Part shown: positions 1 through 7,736 of the stretch, piece by piece
Position numbering within the stretch: position 1 is the first letter of the stretch
Layout of the letters: every line of letters starts with the position of its first letter
Assembly (NCBI RefSeq): GCF_900188425.1
Contig: NZ_FZON01000007.1
Span: forward strand, 57,399-121,398
DNA length: 64,000 bases
Reading direction: 5' to 3'
Source: Antarctobacter heliothermus
Lineage (GTDB): Bacteria; Pseudomonadota; Alphaproteobacteria; Rhodobacterales; Rhodobacteraceae
Made by a program: the position numbers and the translations under genes
The notes under the pieces: model-generated
Told to the model about the DNA's origin: nothing
The model's database searches: none
What the model saw: the letters and a program-made list of their open reading frames with translations, nothing else

Positions 1-30
1 TCCCTGGTTCGAGACCAGGAGGTGGTACCA
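1..30 (+). tRNA. 3' end of a tRNA gene, cut by the window edge
   Basis: The first 30 bases fold as the end of a tRNA. There is a perfect 5-bp T-stem (3-7 CCTGG with 15-19 CCAGG) around the 7-base loop TTCGAGA (8-14). It is followed by a 7-base acceptor strand AGGTGGT (20-26), discriminator A27 and an encoded CCA (28-30). The anticodon lies outside the window, so the specificity cannot be assigned. The gene runs rightward and is followed about 50 bases later by the end of the hpaR-like gene on the other strand. Confidence 0.75.
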
Positions 31-80
31 CTCTCCCCCCCTGATACTTGCCCTCTGATGCTTGACTTGACCCGCGTCGA

Positions 81-569
81 TCATTTGTCGTCGGGTGCAT
101 CCGTATGTGACGCAGCCAGATCACGGGTGACGCTTTCGAGCATTTCCAGCAGGTCGGCAATGCGATCCGCGCCAAGACGTGCCTCTATTTCCGAGAGAAT
201 CTGCGCGCGTGTCTGGCTCGCCTCCTGCAACAGCGCCTGGCCCGTGGTGCCGATGCTGACCTGGGTGCGGCGGCGGTCTGCTGCATCCGTGCGCAGGGTG
301 ATCAGATCGCGCGCTTCCAGCGACTTGAGGATACGGGTCAGTGTAGGTGCCAGCACAAACGCGGTGCGGGCCAGGTGGGTGGCGTCGATCTCGCCGGCCT
401 CCTGCACCACCCGCAGGACACGCCATTGCTGTTCGGTGACATCCAGCCCGCGCAACATCGGCCGATAGCGGTCCATGACGGCCTCGCGCGCGCGCAGCAG
501 CGCGTTGGGCAAGGTGCGCGGCGTGTCGAAAGGCGCAATGGCCTCGCGGCTGTGTTTGGTCAGGGACAA
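81..569 (-). CDS. hpaR: MarR-family regulator, HpaR type
   Basis: This 162-residue protein has the MarR winged-helix layout. Helical dimerisation ends flank a central DNA-binding region (about residues 45-115) containing EQQWRVLRVV, the recognition region LAPTLTRILKSLEARDLI and the wing segment DAADRRRTQVSI. The sequence is typical of HpaR, the repressor of the homoprotocatechuate (4-hydroxyphenylacetate) meta-cleavage operon. The position fits, because the divergent operon to its right encodes HpaH and an FAH-family enzyme. The start is TTG (567-569) with AGGAG just upstream, and no ATG is better placed. Binding at the palindrome 601-612 between the two genes would allow autoregulation. The exact inducer is not known from sequence. 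Confidence 0.85.
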   Translation of the reverse strand: MSLTKHSREAIAPFDTPRTLPNALLRAREAVMDRYRPMLRGLDVTEQQWRVLRVVQEAGEIDATHLARTAFVLAPTLTRILKSLEARDLITLRTDAADRRRTQVSIGTTGQALLQEASQTRAQILSEIEARLGADRIADLLEMLESVTRDLAASHTDAPDDK

Positions 570-600
570 GGATTTCTCCTGTTGACAGTCAGATCGGTAT

Positions 601-612
601 TTAACATGTTAA
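601..612. promoter_or_regulatory. Perfect 12-bp palindrome, likely HpaR operator
   Basis: TTAACATGTTAA is a perfect palindrome 32 bases upstream of the hpaR start codon, in the divergent hpaR/decarboxylase intergenic region. MarR-family dimers bind AT-rich palindromes of about this size. A TTGACA box lies at 582-587, but no good -10 follows it at normal spacing. Confidence 0.5.
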
Positions 613-678
613 CCGTCGGAGGAAGGCCGAGGTTGGCGCGACATGGATCGGGGGCATGGGGCGGGCACGACCCGGCGG

Positions 679-700
679 TGTATACCGTTCCGTTTATACA
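679..700. promoter_or_regulatory. Inverted repeat TGTATA-N10-TATACA
   Basis: Six-base arms TGTATA (679-684) and TATACA (695-700) are separated by 10 bases, putting the half-sites about 1.5 helical turns apart. The repeat lies between hpaR and the decarboxylase operon, about 135 bases before the decarboxylase start. It could be a second operator or part of the operon promoter. No direct family match was recognised. Confidence 0.3.
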
Positions 701-834
701 GGCCATGAGTGTTCCGCTGCACGCGATGCGCGCCGCAACCGGCGCATTTCCGCTGGCAGACGCGTGGTCGAGGGCGGCGGCTCTGCCTCGACGAGGCACA
801 GGCAAGTAGGGAATTTCCTGAGAGGAAGGACAAG

Positions 835-2238
835 ATGGACTGGGATGAATTCGCCCAATGGGGTGAAAAGGCCGTGGCGTTTGGCGCGGAGTACCACAAG
901 ACCCTGCGTGAGTGCCCTGTGCGGCCGCGTGTCGTGCCGGGTCAGATTGCGGCGCTGTTGCCCGCGTCCCCGCCCGAAGGGGCCGAGGGCATGGAGGCGA
1001 TCCTTGAGGATTTTGAACGGATCGTGATGCCGGGGCTGACCCATTGGCAGCACCCGCGTTTCTTTGCCTATTTCCCGGCCAACGCCGCGCCGCCCTCGAT
1101 GCTGGCCGAGATGCTGGTCACGATGCTCGCCCCGCAATGCATGCTGTGGCAGACCTCTCCGGCCGCGACAGAGATGGAAGGCGTGATGCTGGACTGGCTG
1201 CGGCAGGCGGTGGGCCTGCCGGAGGGGTTCCAGGGCGTGATACAGGACTCGGCGTCCTCGGCCACATTGGCGGCGGTGCTGGTGATGCGGGAACGGGCGC
1301 TGGGCTGGGCGGGCAACGCCAAGGGGCTGGCGGGCGGGCCGGCGGTGCGGATCTACTGTTCGGATCAGGTGCATACCTCGATCGACCGGGCGGCCTGGGT
1401 GTCGGGTGTGGGGCAGGAGAACCTTGTGAAATTGCCCGTCGTCGCGGACGACCCGTTGCGCCCCATGGACGTGGCGGCGTTGCGTGCGGCGATTGCGGCG
1501 GACCGCGCGGCAGGGCATCTGCCCGCCGGGATCATCGGCGTGACCGGGGCCACCGGCATGGGCGCCTGTGACCGGCTGGGGGATCTGGCCGACGTAGCCG
1601 AGGCCGAAAACCTGTACCTGCACATTGACGCGGCATGGGCCGGGGCGGGCATGATCTGTCCCGAAAACCGGGTCCTTTGGACGGGTGTCGAGCGGGCCGA
1701 CAGCATGGTGTTCAACCCGCACAAATGGATGGGCGCGCAGTTCGACTGTTCGGCGCATTTCATCCGCGACCCGGATGCGCTGCGCCAGACGCTGGCGATC
1801 CGCCCGGAATACCTCAAGACGCTGGGCGCGGAGGACGTGACCGACTACAGCGAATGGTCGATCCCGCTGGGCCGTCGCTTTCGCGCGCTGAAACTGTGGT
1901 TCTTGATCCGATCCTATGGGCTGGACGGACTGCGGCAGGTGATCCGCAACCATGTGACCTGGTCGCAGAACCTGGCGTCGCGGCTGGCGGCAGAGCCGGA
2001 TTTTGAGATCGTGACCGCGCCGGTTTTGTCGTTGTTCACGTTTCGACACACAGGCGACGATGCGCATAATCTGGCACTGGTCGAGGCGATCAACTCGGAC
2101 GGGCGCATCTATCTGACCCAGACCAAGGTGGACGGGCAGGTGGTGATCCGCTTTCAGGCCGGGGCCTTTGGCGCGACAGAGGCCGATGTGGCCATGGCCT
2201 TTGATGTCATAACCGAAATCGCGAGGGATCTGGCATGA
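835..2238 (+). CDS. PLP-dependent group II decarboxylase (aromatic-L-amino-acid decarboxylase family)
   Basis: This 467-residue protein has the group II decarboxylase layout. His180 stacks on the cofactor, Asp265 in HIDAAW binds the pyridine nitrogen, and Lys297 in NPHKWMG forms the Schiff base. The family decarboxylates aromatic amino acids such as tyrosine, DOPA, tryptophan or phenylalanine to amines. An in-frame extension upstream exists, but ATG 835 follows AGAGGAAGGA (821-830) and gives the usual family length. It is the first gene of an operon with an FAH-family enzyme and HpaH, overlapping the next start by four bases. Its product amine or a related aromatic may therefore feed the homoprotocatechuate pathway. 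The substrate is inferred, not proven. Confidence 0.85.
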   Translation: MDWDEFAQWGEKAVAFGAEYHKTLRECPVRPRVVPGQIAALLPASPPEGAEGMEAILEDFERIVMPGLTHWQHPRFFAYFPANAAPPSMLAEMLVTMLAPQCMLWQTSPAATEMEGVMLDWLRQAVGLPEGFQGVIQDSASSATLAAVLVMRERALGWAGNAKGLAGGPAVRIYCSDQVHTSIDRAAWVSGVGQENLVKLPVVADDPLRPMDVAALRAAIAADRAAGHLPAGIIGVTGATGMGACDRLGDLADVAEAENLYLHIDAAWAGAGMICPENRVLWTGVERADSMVFNPHKWMGAQFDCSAHFIRDPDALRQTLAIRPEYLKTLGAEDVTDYSEWSIPLGRRFRALKLWFLIRSYGLDGLRQVIRNHVTWSQNLASRLAAEPDFEIVTAPVLSLFTFRHTGDDAHNLALVEAINSDGRIYLTQTKVDGQVVIRFQAGAFGATEADVAMAFDVITEIARDLA

Positions 2239-3101
2239 TGACACCGCATTTTGTGACCTACCGCCATGCGGGCAAACTGGCCTACGGGCTGCACACCGGC
2301 GACGGCGTGATCGACCTGTCCACGGCAAATCCGCACTGGCCGACCCTGCGCGAGGTGATCGCGGCGGATGGTTTGAAGGATGTCTTCATGCAGGCGGCGG
2401 GACGGCCGGCGGACCTGCCGCTGGAGGCGGTGACCTTGCGGCCGCCGATCCCCGCGCCGGAAAAGATCATCTGCGTCGGCGTGAACTTTCCGGACCGCAA
2501 CGCCGAATACAAGGACGGGCAGGCGGCGGCGGGGCGGCCTTCGCTGTTTATCCGCTTTCCGCGAACCTTTGTGGGGCATGGCGAAAACCTTGTTCGGCCA
2601 CCCGAAAGCCCGCAGCTGGACTATGAGGGTGAAATCGCGCTGGTGATCGGCAAGGGCGGGCGGCGCATTCCGGTCGAGGATGCCTATGATCACGTCGCGG
2701 CGCTGACCCTGTGCAATGAGGGCACGATCCGCGACTGGGTGCGGCACGCCAAGTTCAACGTCACGCAGGGCAAGAACTGGGATCGGTCCGGCGCGATTGG
2801 CCCTTGGCTGGTGCCGTTTACCAATGCGGCGCAGCTGGATGATATCGCGCTGGAATGCCGGGTGAACGGTGAGGTGCGGCAGCGGGACCGGACCTCGCGG
2901 ATGATCTATGACTTTCGCTACATCATCAACTACGTCTCGACCTTTTGCACGCTGGTGCCGGGGGATGTGCTGGTTTGTGGCACGCCGACGGGTGCGGGCG
3001 CGCGGCTGGACCCGCCTGTCTGGCTGAAACCCGGCGATGTGATCGAGGTCGAGGCAGAGGGCATCGGCATCCTGCGCAACGGGGTGGAGGACGAGGCGTG
3101 A
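2235..3101 (+). CDS. Fumarylacetoacetate hydrolase family protein (HpaG-like)
   Basis: This 288-residue protein has an FAH fold. A short N-terminal domain (about 1-75) precedes the catalytic domain with ICVGVNFPDRN, YEGEIALVIGKGG (a metal-binding acidic residue) and the C-terminal GDVLVCGTPTGAG. FAH-family enzymes split C-C bonds of diketo acids, or decarboxylate or isomerise HpaG-type substrates. It sits between a decarboxylase and HpaH, downstream of HpaR. The most likely role is therefore the 5-oxopent-3-ene-1,2,5-tricarboxylate decarboxylase/isomerase step, although it carries one FAH domain and not the fused pair of classical HpaG. The start overlaps the upstream stop (ATGA), so translation is probably coupled. 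Confidence 0.8.
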   Translation: MMTPHFVTYRHAGKLAYGLHTGDGVIDLSTANPHWPTLREVIAADGLKDVFMQAAGRPADLPLEAVTLRPPIPAPEKIICVGVNFPDRNAEYKDGQAAAGRPSLFIRFPRTFVGHGENLVRPPESPQLDYEGEIALVIGKGGRRIPVEDAYDHVAALTLCNEGTIRDWVRHAKFNVTQGKNWDRSGAIGPWLVPFTNAAQLDDIALECRVNGEVRQRDRTSRMIYDFRYIINYVSTFCTLVPGDVLVCGTPTGAGARLDPPVWLKPGDVIEVEAEGIGILRNGVEDEA

Positions 3102-3895
3102 CAGAGGATGAGGTACACGCGGCGGCCCATGCTTTGGTGCGGGCCGAGGCGGTGGGGGATCAGATCGGTCTGCTGTCGCTGGCGCATCCGGGCATGACGA
3201 TGGAAGACGCCTATGCGGTGCAGGCCGCATTGGTGACGGCCAAGCTGGCGGCGGGGCGGCGGCAGGTGGGGTGGAAGATCGGCCTGACGTCACGCGCCAT
3301 GCAGGACGCCTTGGGCATCGACACGCCGGACAGCGGCGTTCTGCTGGACGATATGGTGTTCGAGACGGGCGGCGCGGTGCCCAAGGGGCGGTTCATTCAG
3401 CCTCGGGTCGAGGCGGAGATCGCCTTTGTGATGAAAGGGCCGCTGGAGGGGGCGGTGACGCGCGAGGATGTGGTGGCTGCGACGGACCATGTCTGTGCTG
3501 CGCTGGAAATTCTCGATACGCGGATTTTGCGCAAGGATCCGGCGACGGGGCGGGCGCGAAATGTCTGCGATACGATCGCCGATAATGCGGCCAATGCGGG
3601 CATCGTTCTGGGGACTCGTCCTATGAATCCAAGGCTGGTGGATCTGCGCTGGGTCGGGGCGATTTTGGCCCGCGATGGTGAGGTGGAAGAGACCGGGCTG
3701 GGCGCGGGTGTGTTGAATGATCCGGTCATGGGCATCGTCTGGCTGGCCGAGAGACTGGCCGGATATGGGCAGAAAATCGAGGCCGGGCATGTGGTGCTAT
3801 CGGGGTCTTTCATCCGGCCGGTGGAGTGTCCGGCGGGGTCGATGATCGAGGCGGACTTTGGGGATTTCGGCAGCGTTGCCATTGCCTTTGAATAG
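3098..3895 (+). CDS. hpaH: 2-oxo-hept-4-ene-1,7-dioate hydratase
   Basis: This 265-residue protein matches the HpaH/MhpD hydratase family in length and motifs. VGWKIGLTS lies near residue 60, IQPRVEAEIAFVM carries the metal-binding acidic residues, and the C-terminal VLSGSFIRPVECPAG is characteristic. It adds water to 2-oxohept-4-ene-1,7-dioate in the lower homoprotocatechuate pathway. I chose the GTG at 3098, which overlaps the preceding stop (GTGA), because longer upstream frames run inside the previous gene. It is the last gene of the operon, and a 72-bp repeat follows three bases after its stop. The aldolase HpaI and the ring-cleavage genes are not in this window. Confidence 0.88.
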   Translation: MTEDEVHAAAHALVRAEAVGDQIGLLSLAHPGMTMEDAYAVQAALVTAKLAAGRRQVGWKIGLTSRAMQDALGIDTPDSGVLLDDMVFETGGAVPKGRFIQPRVEAEIAFVMKGPLEGAVTREDVVAATDHVCAALEILDTRILRKDPATGRARNVCDTIADNAANAGIVLGTRPMNPRLVDLRWVGAILARDGEVEETGLGAGVLNDPVMGIVWLAERLAGYGQKIEAGHVVLSGSFIRPVECPAGSMIEADFGDFGSVAIAFE

Positions 3896-3898
3896 GCC

Positions 3899-3970
3899 TG
3901 TCCACGCGTGGACAGGAAGGTGACGTAGCGTCTTCAATGGCTTGCAGAGGCATTTTAACCAAGGCTTAGG
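3899..3970 (+). repeat. 72-bp dispersed element, copy 1
   Basis: The copy opens with the palindrome TGTCCACGCGTGGACA (3899-3914; here extended to a perfect 20-bp palindrome at 3897-3916). A 19-bp spacer follows, then a diverged 37-bp block starting TCAATGGCTTGCAGAGG and ending CTTAGG. The total is exactly 72 bp, as in the other three copies (34246-34317, 40291-40362, 53216-53287). It lies between the convergent ends of hpaH and the small membrane protein gene. This is the most diverged copy. Confidence 0.8.
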
Positions 3971-4006
3971 TTTTGCGGTCGCGCCGTACAGCCACAACGC
4001 GCCCGG

Positions 4007-4321
4007 CTACTTGGCCGTCTCTATCCGCATTTCCTGCCGCAGTTTGCCCGTCGCGCGGTCAAAGATCAGGATGCGGTCGTCGCCGGTGACAACCGCGTAC
4101 CAATCGCTGCCTTGGGTATAGGCGGTGGCCGACGTGCCGTCCGGCAGGGTGATGACCTCTGGCAGCGGCGCGCGGGCATTGCTATAGCGGTGCCAGATCA
4201 GGCCGAGGATCCCGATGATCCCGGCCATCATCACCACCGTCAGAACCGTGACCAGCACGCGCAGGAAACGCAGGCCAGCCGGTTCGGGCAAATTGTCGTC
4301 TTCGGGTTCGGGAGAGACCAT
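4007..4321 (-). CDS. Small single-pass membrane protein (DUF6476-like)
   Basis: This 104-residue protein has one membrane segment (about 20-44, LRVLVTVLTVVMMAGIIGIL). A soluble tail follows, containing LPDGTSATAYTQGSDWYAVV and DDRILIFDRATGKLRQ. I associate it with the Rhodobacterales family DUF6476. Its function is unknown. The tail presumably faces the periplasm. ATG 4321 has a good AAGG box upstream; an alternative ATG at 4327 adds two residues. Its start codon overlaps the start codon of the divergent pseudouridine synthase gene, so each gene's promoter must lie inside the other's coding sequence. Confidence 0.75.
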   Translation of the reverse strand: MVSPEPEDDNLPEPAGLRFLRVLVTVLTVVMMAGIIGILGLIWHRYSNARAPLPEVITLPDGTSATAYTQGSDWYAVVTGDDRILIFDRATGKLRQEMRIETAK

Positions 4322-5342
4322 GGACATCCTTCGGGTCGAAATCGCGGACAACCCGCCGCCGCGCCTTGATAAGGCGCTTGCACGCGATGTGCCAGAGGAG
4401 GCGGCGCTGTCGCGCACCCGGCTTGCGCGGTTGATCGCAGGCGGCGCTGTCAGCCGGGACGGCGTGGTGCTGACCGACCCCAAGGCCAAGGTGGCGGTAG
4501 GTGACGTGCTGGACATCGCCGTGCCGCCCGCCGAGGATTATGACGTGGTGGCGCAGGACATCCCGCTGGTGGTGGTCTGGGAGGACGATGACGTGATCGT
4601 CATCGACAAGCCCGCCGGCATGGTGGTGCATCCCGCACCCGGAACGCCGGACGGTACGCTGGTGAACGCGTTGCTGCATCATTTCGGTGGCAAACTGTCT
4701 GGTGTAGGCGGCGAAAAGCGCCCCGGCATTGTCCACCGGATCGACAAGGACACCAGCGGGCTGCTGGTGGTGGCGAAATCCGACCGGGCGCATCACGGTC
4801 TGGCGGCGCAGTTCGAAAAACACACGGCGCGGCGGGCCTATCTGGCGCTGGCGCATGGGGTGCCGGAAATCGCCGACCCGCGTCTGGTGAACACGCGCGG
4901 CGTCAAACCCGGTCCCGACGGCGGGGTGACGATCACCAGCGGGCTGGCGCGGCACAAGACCGAGCGCCAGCGGCAGGCGGTCTATTTCGACGGGCAGGGG
5001 CGGCACGCCATCACCCATGTCAAACTGCTGGAACGGTTCGGGCAACCTGCCTGCGTCAGTCTGGTGGAATGTCGGCTGGAAACCGGGCGCACGCACCAGA
5101 TCCGGGTGCATATGGCCCATGCGGGCCATGCGCTGATTGGTGATCCGGTCTATGGCGGGCGGCGCAAGCTGTCGGAAAAGGCGCTGGGCGCGGCCTATGA
5201 GCCTGCGCGCAGCTTTGCCCGGCAGGCCTTGCACGCGGCTGAGTTGGGCTTTGACCATCCGGTGACAGGCGAGCCGCTGATGTTCGAGTCGCCCTTGCCC
5301 GGCGATATGGCAGACCTGTTGGCGGCGTTGCGCGCGATCTGA
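4320..5342 (+). CDS. rluD: RluA-family 23S rRNA pseudouridine synthase (RluD type)
   Basis: This 340-residue protein has an N-terminal S4 RNA-binding domain (about residues 15-75) and an RluA catalytic domain. The catalytic loop HRIDKDTSG carries the nucleophile Asp142. Later motifs include LETGRTHQIRVHMAH near residue 255 and GDPVYGG. It isomerises specific uridines in large-subunit rRNA; the S4 domain and length favour RluD over RluA or RluC. The start is ATG 4320, preceded by GGAGAG (4311-4316). This ATG overlaps the start codon of the divergent membrane protein gene within the hexamer CCATGG. The exact target uridines cannot be read from sequence. Confidence 0.88.
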   Translation: MDILRVEIADNPPPRLDKALARDVPEEAALSRTRLARLIAGGAVSRDGVVLTDPKAKVAVGDVLDIAVPPAEDYDVVAQDIPLVVVWEDDDVIVIDKPAGMVVHPAPGTPDGTLVNALLHHFGGKLSGVGGEKRPGIVHRIDKDTSGLLVVAKSDRAHHGLAAQFEKHTARRAYLALAHGVPEIADPRLVNTRGVKPGPDGGVTITSGLARHKTERQRQAVYFDGQGRHAITHVKLLERFGQPACVSLVECRLETGRTHQIRVHMAHAGHALIGDPVYGGRRKLSEKALGAAYEPARSFARQALHAAELGFDHPVTGEPLMFESPLPGDMADLLAALRAI

Positions 5343-5399
5343 GGGCTTGGCCGATTGCGGTTTCGGTGGCATCCTCCGGGTTTTCCGGGGGCGCGATTG

Positions 5400-5765
5400 A
5401 TGCACTATCACCTGTTGTATTGTGACGACGCGGGCGAAAGCCATTGGCGCGCCGTGGGCGTGGCGCTGACCGAGACCGAATTTGCGCCGCCCGCGCGCAG
5501 TATTCTGGTGTCAGAGGGTGAGGCCGCCAAGGCCACGGTGTTCCTGCGGCTGGTGGCGGGCTGGAATGAGCCGATCCACCCGACGCCAAAACGCCAGACC
5601 CTGATCCCGCTGTCCGGCACCATCCGCGTAACCGCCAGCGACGGCGAGGCGCGCGACTTTGGCCCCGGCGACGTCTGGCGGATGGAGGATACCCATGGCA
5701 CCGGCCATCATACCTGCGTGATCAGCGAAGAGGATTTCGACTGTGTGATCGTGCAGTTTGATTGA
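5400..5765 (+). CDS. Small cupin-domain protein
   Basis: This 121-residue single-domain protein looks like a cupin. Evidence is the stretch PLSGTIRVTASDGEARDFGPGDVWRMEDTHGTGH, with a glycine turn typical of cupin motif 1 and histidines near residue 106. A conserved GWNEPIHPTPKRQ precedes it. No catalytic partner genes are nearby and the reaction is unknown. ATG 5400 has only a weak ribosome site; an in-frame start at 5355 would add 15 residues. It follows the pseudouridine synthase by 57 bases and may be cotranscribed. Confidence 0.7.
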   Translation: MHYHLLYCDDAGESHWRAVGVALTETEFAPPARSILVSEGEAAKATVFLRLVAGWNEPIHPTPKRQTLIPLSGTIRVTASDGEARDFGPGDVWRMEDTHGTGHHTCVISEEDFDCVIVQFD

Positions 5766-5784
5766 GGCACGATAAGGGGGGCGG

Positions 5785-6438
5785 TCAGAGCCGTCCGGTG
5801 ATCAGCAGCCACAGGCAGAGCGCGCTTTCCGCAAGGATACAGACCAGATAGGCGGGTTCGAACGCCGCCGACAGGCCGGGGGCGGTCAGGCGCAGCAGGC
5901 TGCCGGTGAGGTAGACGATACCTGCGGCCGCAATACCCCCGGCAATGATCCGGGGCGTGTCGCCAAGGCCCAGCAGCCGCGCCATGATCAGGCTGTTCAC
6001 GCCGAACAGGATCAGGCCGATGTCATAGCCAAGCGCGTGCATGTCGGTCATGTGGACGGCCATCCGCGGCAGGTCGTCCAGCAGGGCAGGGGCGCTGGCC
6101 AGCGCCATCAGGCTGGCCCCGATCAGCACCGCCTGACCCAGACGAAACACCAGTGCGGCTCGGGCCAGCGCCGGGGCGCGGTCCCGCAGCAGGCTGAAGA
6201 ACACCAGCGCCAGCGTTATGTCCGCCAGCAGCATGATGACATCCGCCAAGAGGCTGAGCCGCAGTTGCGGCAGCTGCGCGGCCATCGCGGCGGCGATCTG
6301 ATCGGGGGCGCCTTGCAAAAGCGGGCCTCTGAGGGCCAGTTCGGCGGTCAATCCGCACAGGATAATCACGAGGTACAGCGCTCCGGCGCTGCGGGTCAGG
6401 GCAGGGTTCTGGGTGGGGTTGTGGGCGGTGGCGTGCAT
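5785..6438 (-). CDS. DUF4386-like integral membrane protein
   Basis: This 217-residue protein has about six hydrophobic helices, for example SAGALYLVIILCGLTAELAL near residue 17, SLLADVIMLLADITLALVFF near 65 and a C-terminal LVCILAESALCLWLLITG. The arrangement and the motifs RLGQAVLIGASLM and LLDDLPRMAVHMTDMHALGYDIGLILFG fit the DUF4386 family. No function is established. The start 6438 is chosen because AAAGGAG lies just upstream; a longer open frame to 6699 has no support. It is convergent with the cupin gene and divergent from rpoH across a 288-bp regulatory region. Confidence 0.75.
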   Translation of the reverse strand: MHATAHNPTQNPALTRSAGALYLVIILCGLTAELALRGPLLQGAPDQIAAAMAAQLPQLRLSLLADVIMLLADITLALVFFSLLRDRAPALARAALVFRLGQAVLIGASLMALASAPALLDDLPRMAVHMTDMHALGYDIGLILFGVNSLIMARLLGLGDTPRIIAGGIAAAGIVYLTGSLLRLTAPGLSAAFEPAYLVCILAESALCLWLLITGRL

Positions 6439-6515
6439 GAGAGGCTCCTTTCCGATGGCGGGTCGAATGCGTTGTAACTCATGCTGAAACGCTTGAATAT
6501 TGGCGGGATTTGCAG

Positions 6516-6535
6516 TACAAGTATGCATTGTTGTA
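6516..6535. promoter_or_regulatory. Inverted repeat TACAA-N10-TTGTA
   Basis: Arms TACAA (6516-6520) and TTGTA (6531-6535) lie 80-100 bases upstream of the DUF4386-like gene, in the divergent region shared with rpoH. The surrounding DNA is AT-rich compared with its neighbours. It may be a binding site controlling the membrane protein gene. No regulator gene is adjacent. Confidence 0.25.
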
Positions 6536-6650
6536 TGTATTACGGGATTTGTGGAACGAAGCACGTCTTCGTGACGCTGTGACATAAAGCGTGACACCAC
6601 CCGTGGCCGGTCATAGCTGCATGTCAAAGGAAACGCCGAGACCATCAGGA

Positions 6651-6679
6651 CTTGAACTGAAGCGTTCAGTTCCCTAACT
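6651..6679 (+). promoter_or_regulatory. Candidate rpoH promoter resembling a sigma-32 site
   Basis: CTTGAA (6651-6656), 15 bases, then CCCTAACT (6672-6679) resembles the heat-shock consensus CTTGAA-N11-15-CCCCATNT and lies 48 bases before the rpoH start. A 7-bp inverted repeat, GAACTGA (6654-6660) and TCAGTTC (6666-6672), spans the spacer. It could be an operator or an RNA hairpin. Promoter strength and factor use are inference. Confidence 0.4.
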
Positions 6680-6726
6680 AATGTTAAACCCCGTAACATG
6701 CGGGTCCGAACGGAGGGACAAAAATC

Positions 6727-7623
6727 ATGTCGAACTATGCAAATTTGCCGGCACCCTCGCCGGAAGCGGGCCTGAGCCGTTACCTTCAGGAAATCCGGAA
6801 ATTTCCCCTACTGGAGCCGGAACAGGAATACATGCTGGCCAAACGCTGGGTCGAGGATGAAGACACCGAGGCAGCGCACCAGATGGTCACGTCGCACCTG
6901 CGGTTGGCGGCCAAGATCGCCATGGGCTATCGCGGCTACGGACTGCCGCAGGCCGAGGTGATTTCAGAGGCCAATGTGGGTCTGATGCAGGCGGTCAAAC
7001 GGTTTGACCCGGAAAAAGGCTTTCGCCTTGCGACCTATGCGATGTGGTGGATCCGCGCGTCGATCCAGGAGTACATTCTGCGGTCGTGGTCGCTGGTCAA
7101 GCTGGGCACCACCAGCGCGCAGAAAAAGCTGTTTTTCAACCTGCGCAAGGCCAAGGCGCGCATCGGTGCGCTGGAAGAGGGCGACCTGCGCCCCGAACAT
7201 GTACAGAAGATCGCCACCGATCTGGGCGTGACCGAAACCGAAGTCATCAGCATGAACCGGCGTCTGTCGGGCGGCGATGCGTCGTTGAATGCCACCGTCG
7301 GCTCTGAGGGCGAGGGCACGATGCAATGGCAGGACTGGCTGGAGGACGAAGACGCCGATCAGGCCGGGGATTACGCCGAACGCGATGAGCTGGAGGCGCG
7401 GCGCGCCCTGCTGGCCGAGGCGATGGATGTGCTGAACGACCGCGAAAAGGACATCTTGACCCAGCGCCGTCTGGCAGAGTCGGCGGTCACGCTGGAGGAT
7501 CTGTCGGGACAATACGACGTGTCGCGCGAACGCATCCGCCAGATCGAGGTGCGCGCCTTTGAGAAACTGCAAAAGCGGATGCGCGAACTGGCCAAGGATC
7601 AAGGCATGCTGGCCAGCGCCTGA
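6727..7623 (+). CDS. rpoH: RNA polymerase heat-shock sigma factor RpoH (sigma-32)
   Basis: This 298-residue protein has full sigma-70-family architecture without region 1.1. Region 2 includes GLMQAVKRFDPEKGFRLATY (about 85-104) and the -10 recognition segment MWWIRASIQEYIL. The RpoH box QKKLFFNLR (132-140) separates RpoH from other group 2/3 sigmas. Region 4 carries the helix-turn-helix VTLEDLSGQYDVSRERIRQ near the C terminus. It directs transcription of chaperone and protease genes. ATG 6727 is preceded by GGAGGG at 9-base spacing. The gene is monocistronic, with its own strong terminator at 7697-7727. Many alphaproteobacteria carry two rpoH genes, so this may not be the only one. Confidence 0.96.
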   Translation: MSNYANLPAPSPEAGLSRYLQEIRKFPLLEPEQEYMLAKRWVEDEDTEAAHQMVTSHLRLAAKIAMGYRGYGLPQAEVISEANVGLMQAVKRFDPEKGFRLATYAMWWIRASIQEYILRSWSLVKLGTTSAQKKLFFNLRKAKARIGALEEGDLRPEHVQKIATDLGVTETEVISMNRRLSGGDASLNATVGSEGEGTMQWQDWLEDEDADQAGDYAERDELEARRALLAEAMDVLNDREKDILTQRRLAESAVTLEDLSGQYDVSRERIRQIEVRAFEKLQKRMRELAKDQGMLASA

Positions 7624-7696
7624 AACAGGACCGGCTGAGCAACCGGTTCTCAGACCCGGCCCAAGGCTTCCCTCACTTGTTCAAAGGCACGGGTTG

Positions 7697-7727
7697 GCCC
7701 CCATCGGTTCTCCGGTGGGGGCTTTTT
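7697..7727 (+). terminator. Rho-independent terminator after rpoH
   Basis: GCCCCCATCGG (7697-7707) pairs with CCGGTGGGGGC (7712-7722) around a TTCT loop, followed by TTTTT (7723-7727). This gives an 11-bp stem with one G-T pair. It ends rpoH transcription just before the convergent leucine-rich-repeat gene. Confidence 0.9.
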
Positions 7728-7736
7728 CATGGCTGG

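Noticed and set aside
694..2328. 544-codon open frame on the minus strand opposite the decarboxylase gene
   Set aside because: It is a shadow of the GC-rich decarboxylase frame. There is no recognisable domain and no ribosome site, whereas the plus strand carries full PLP motifs.
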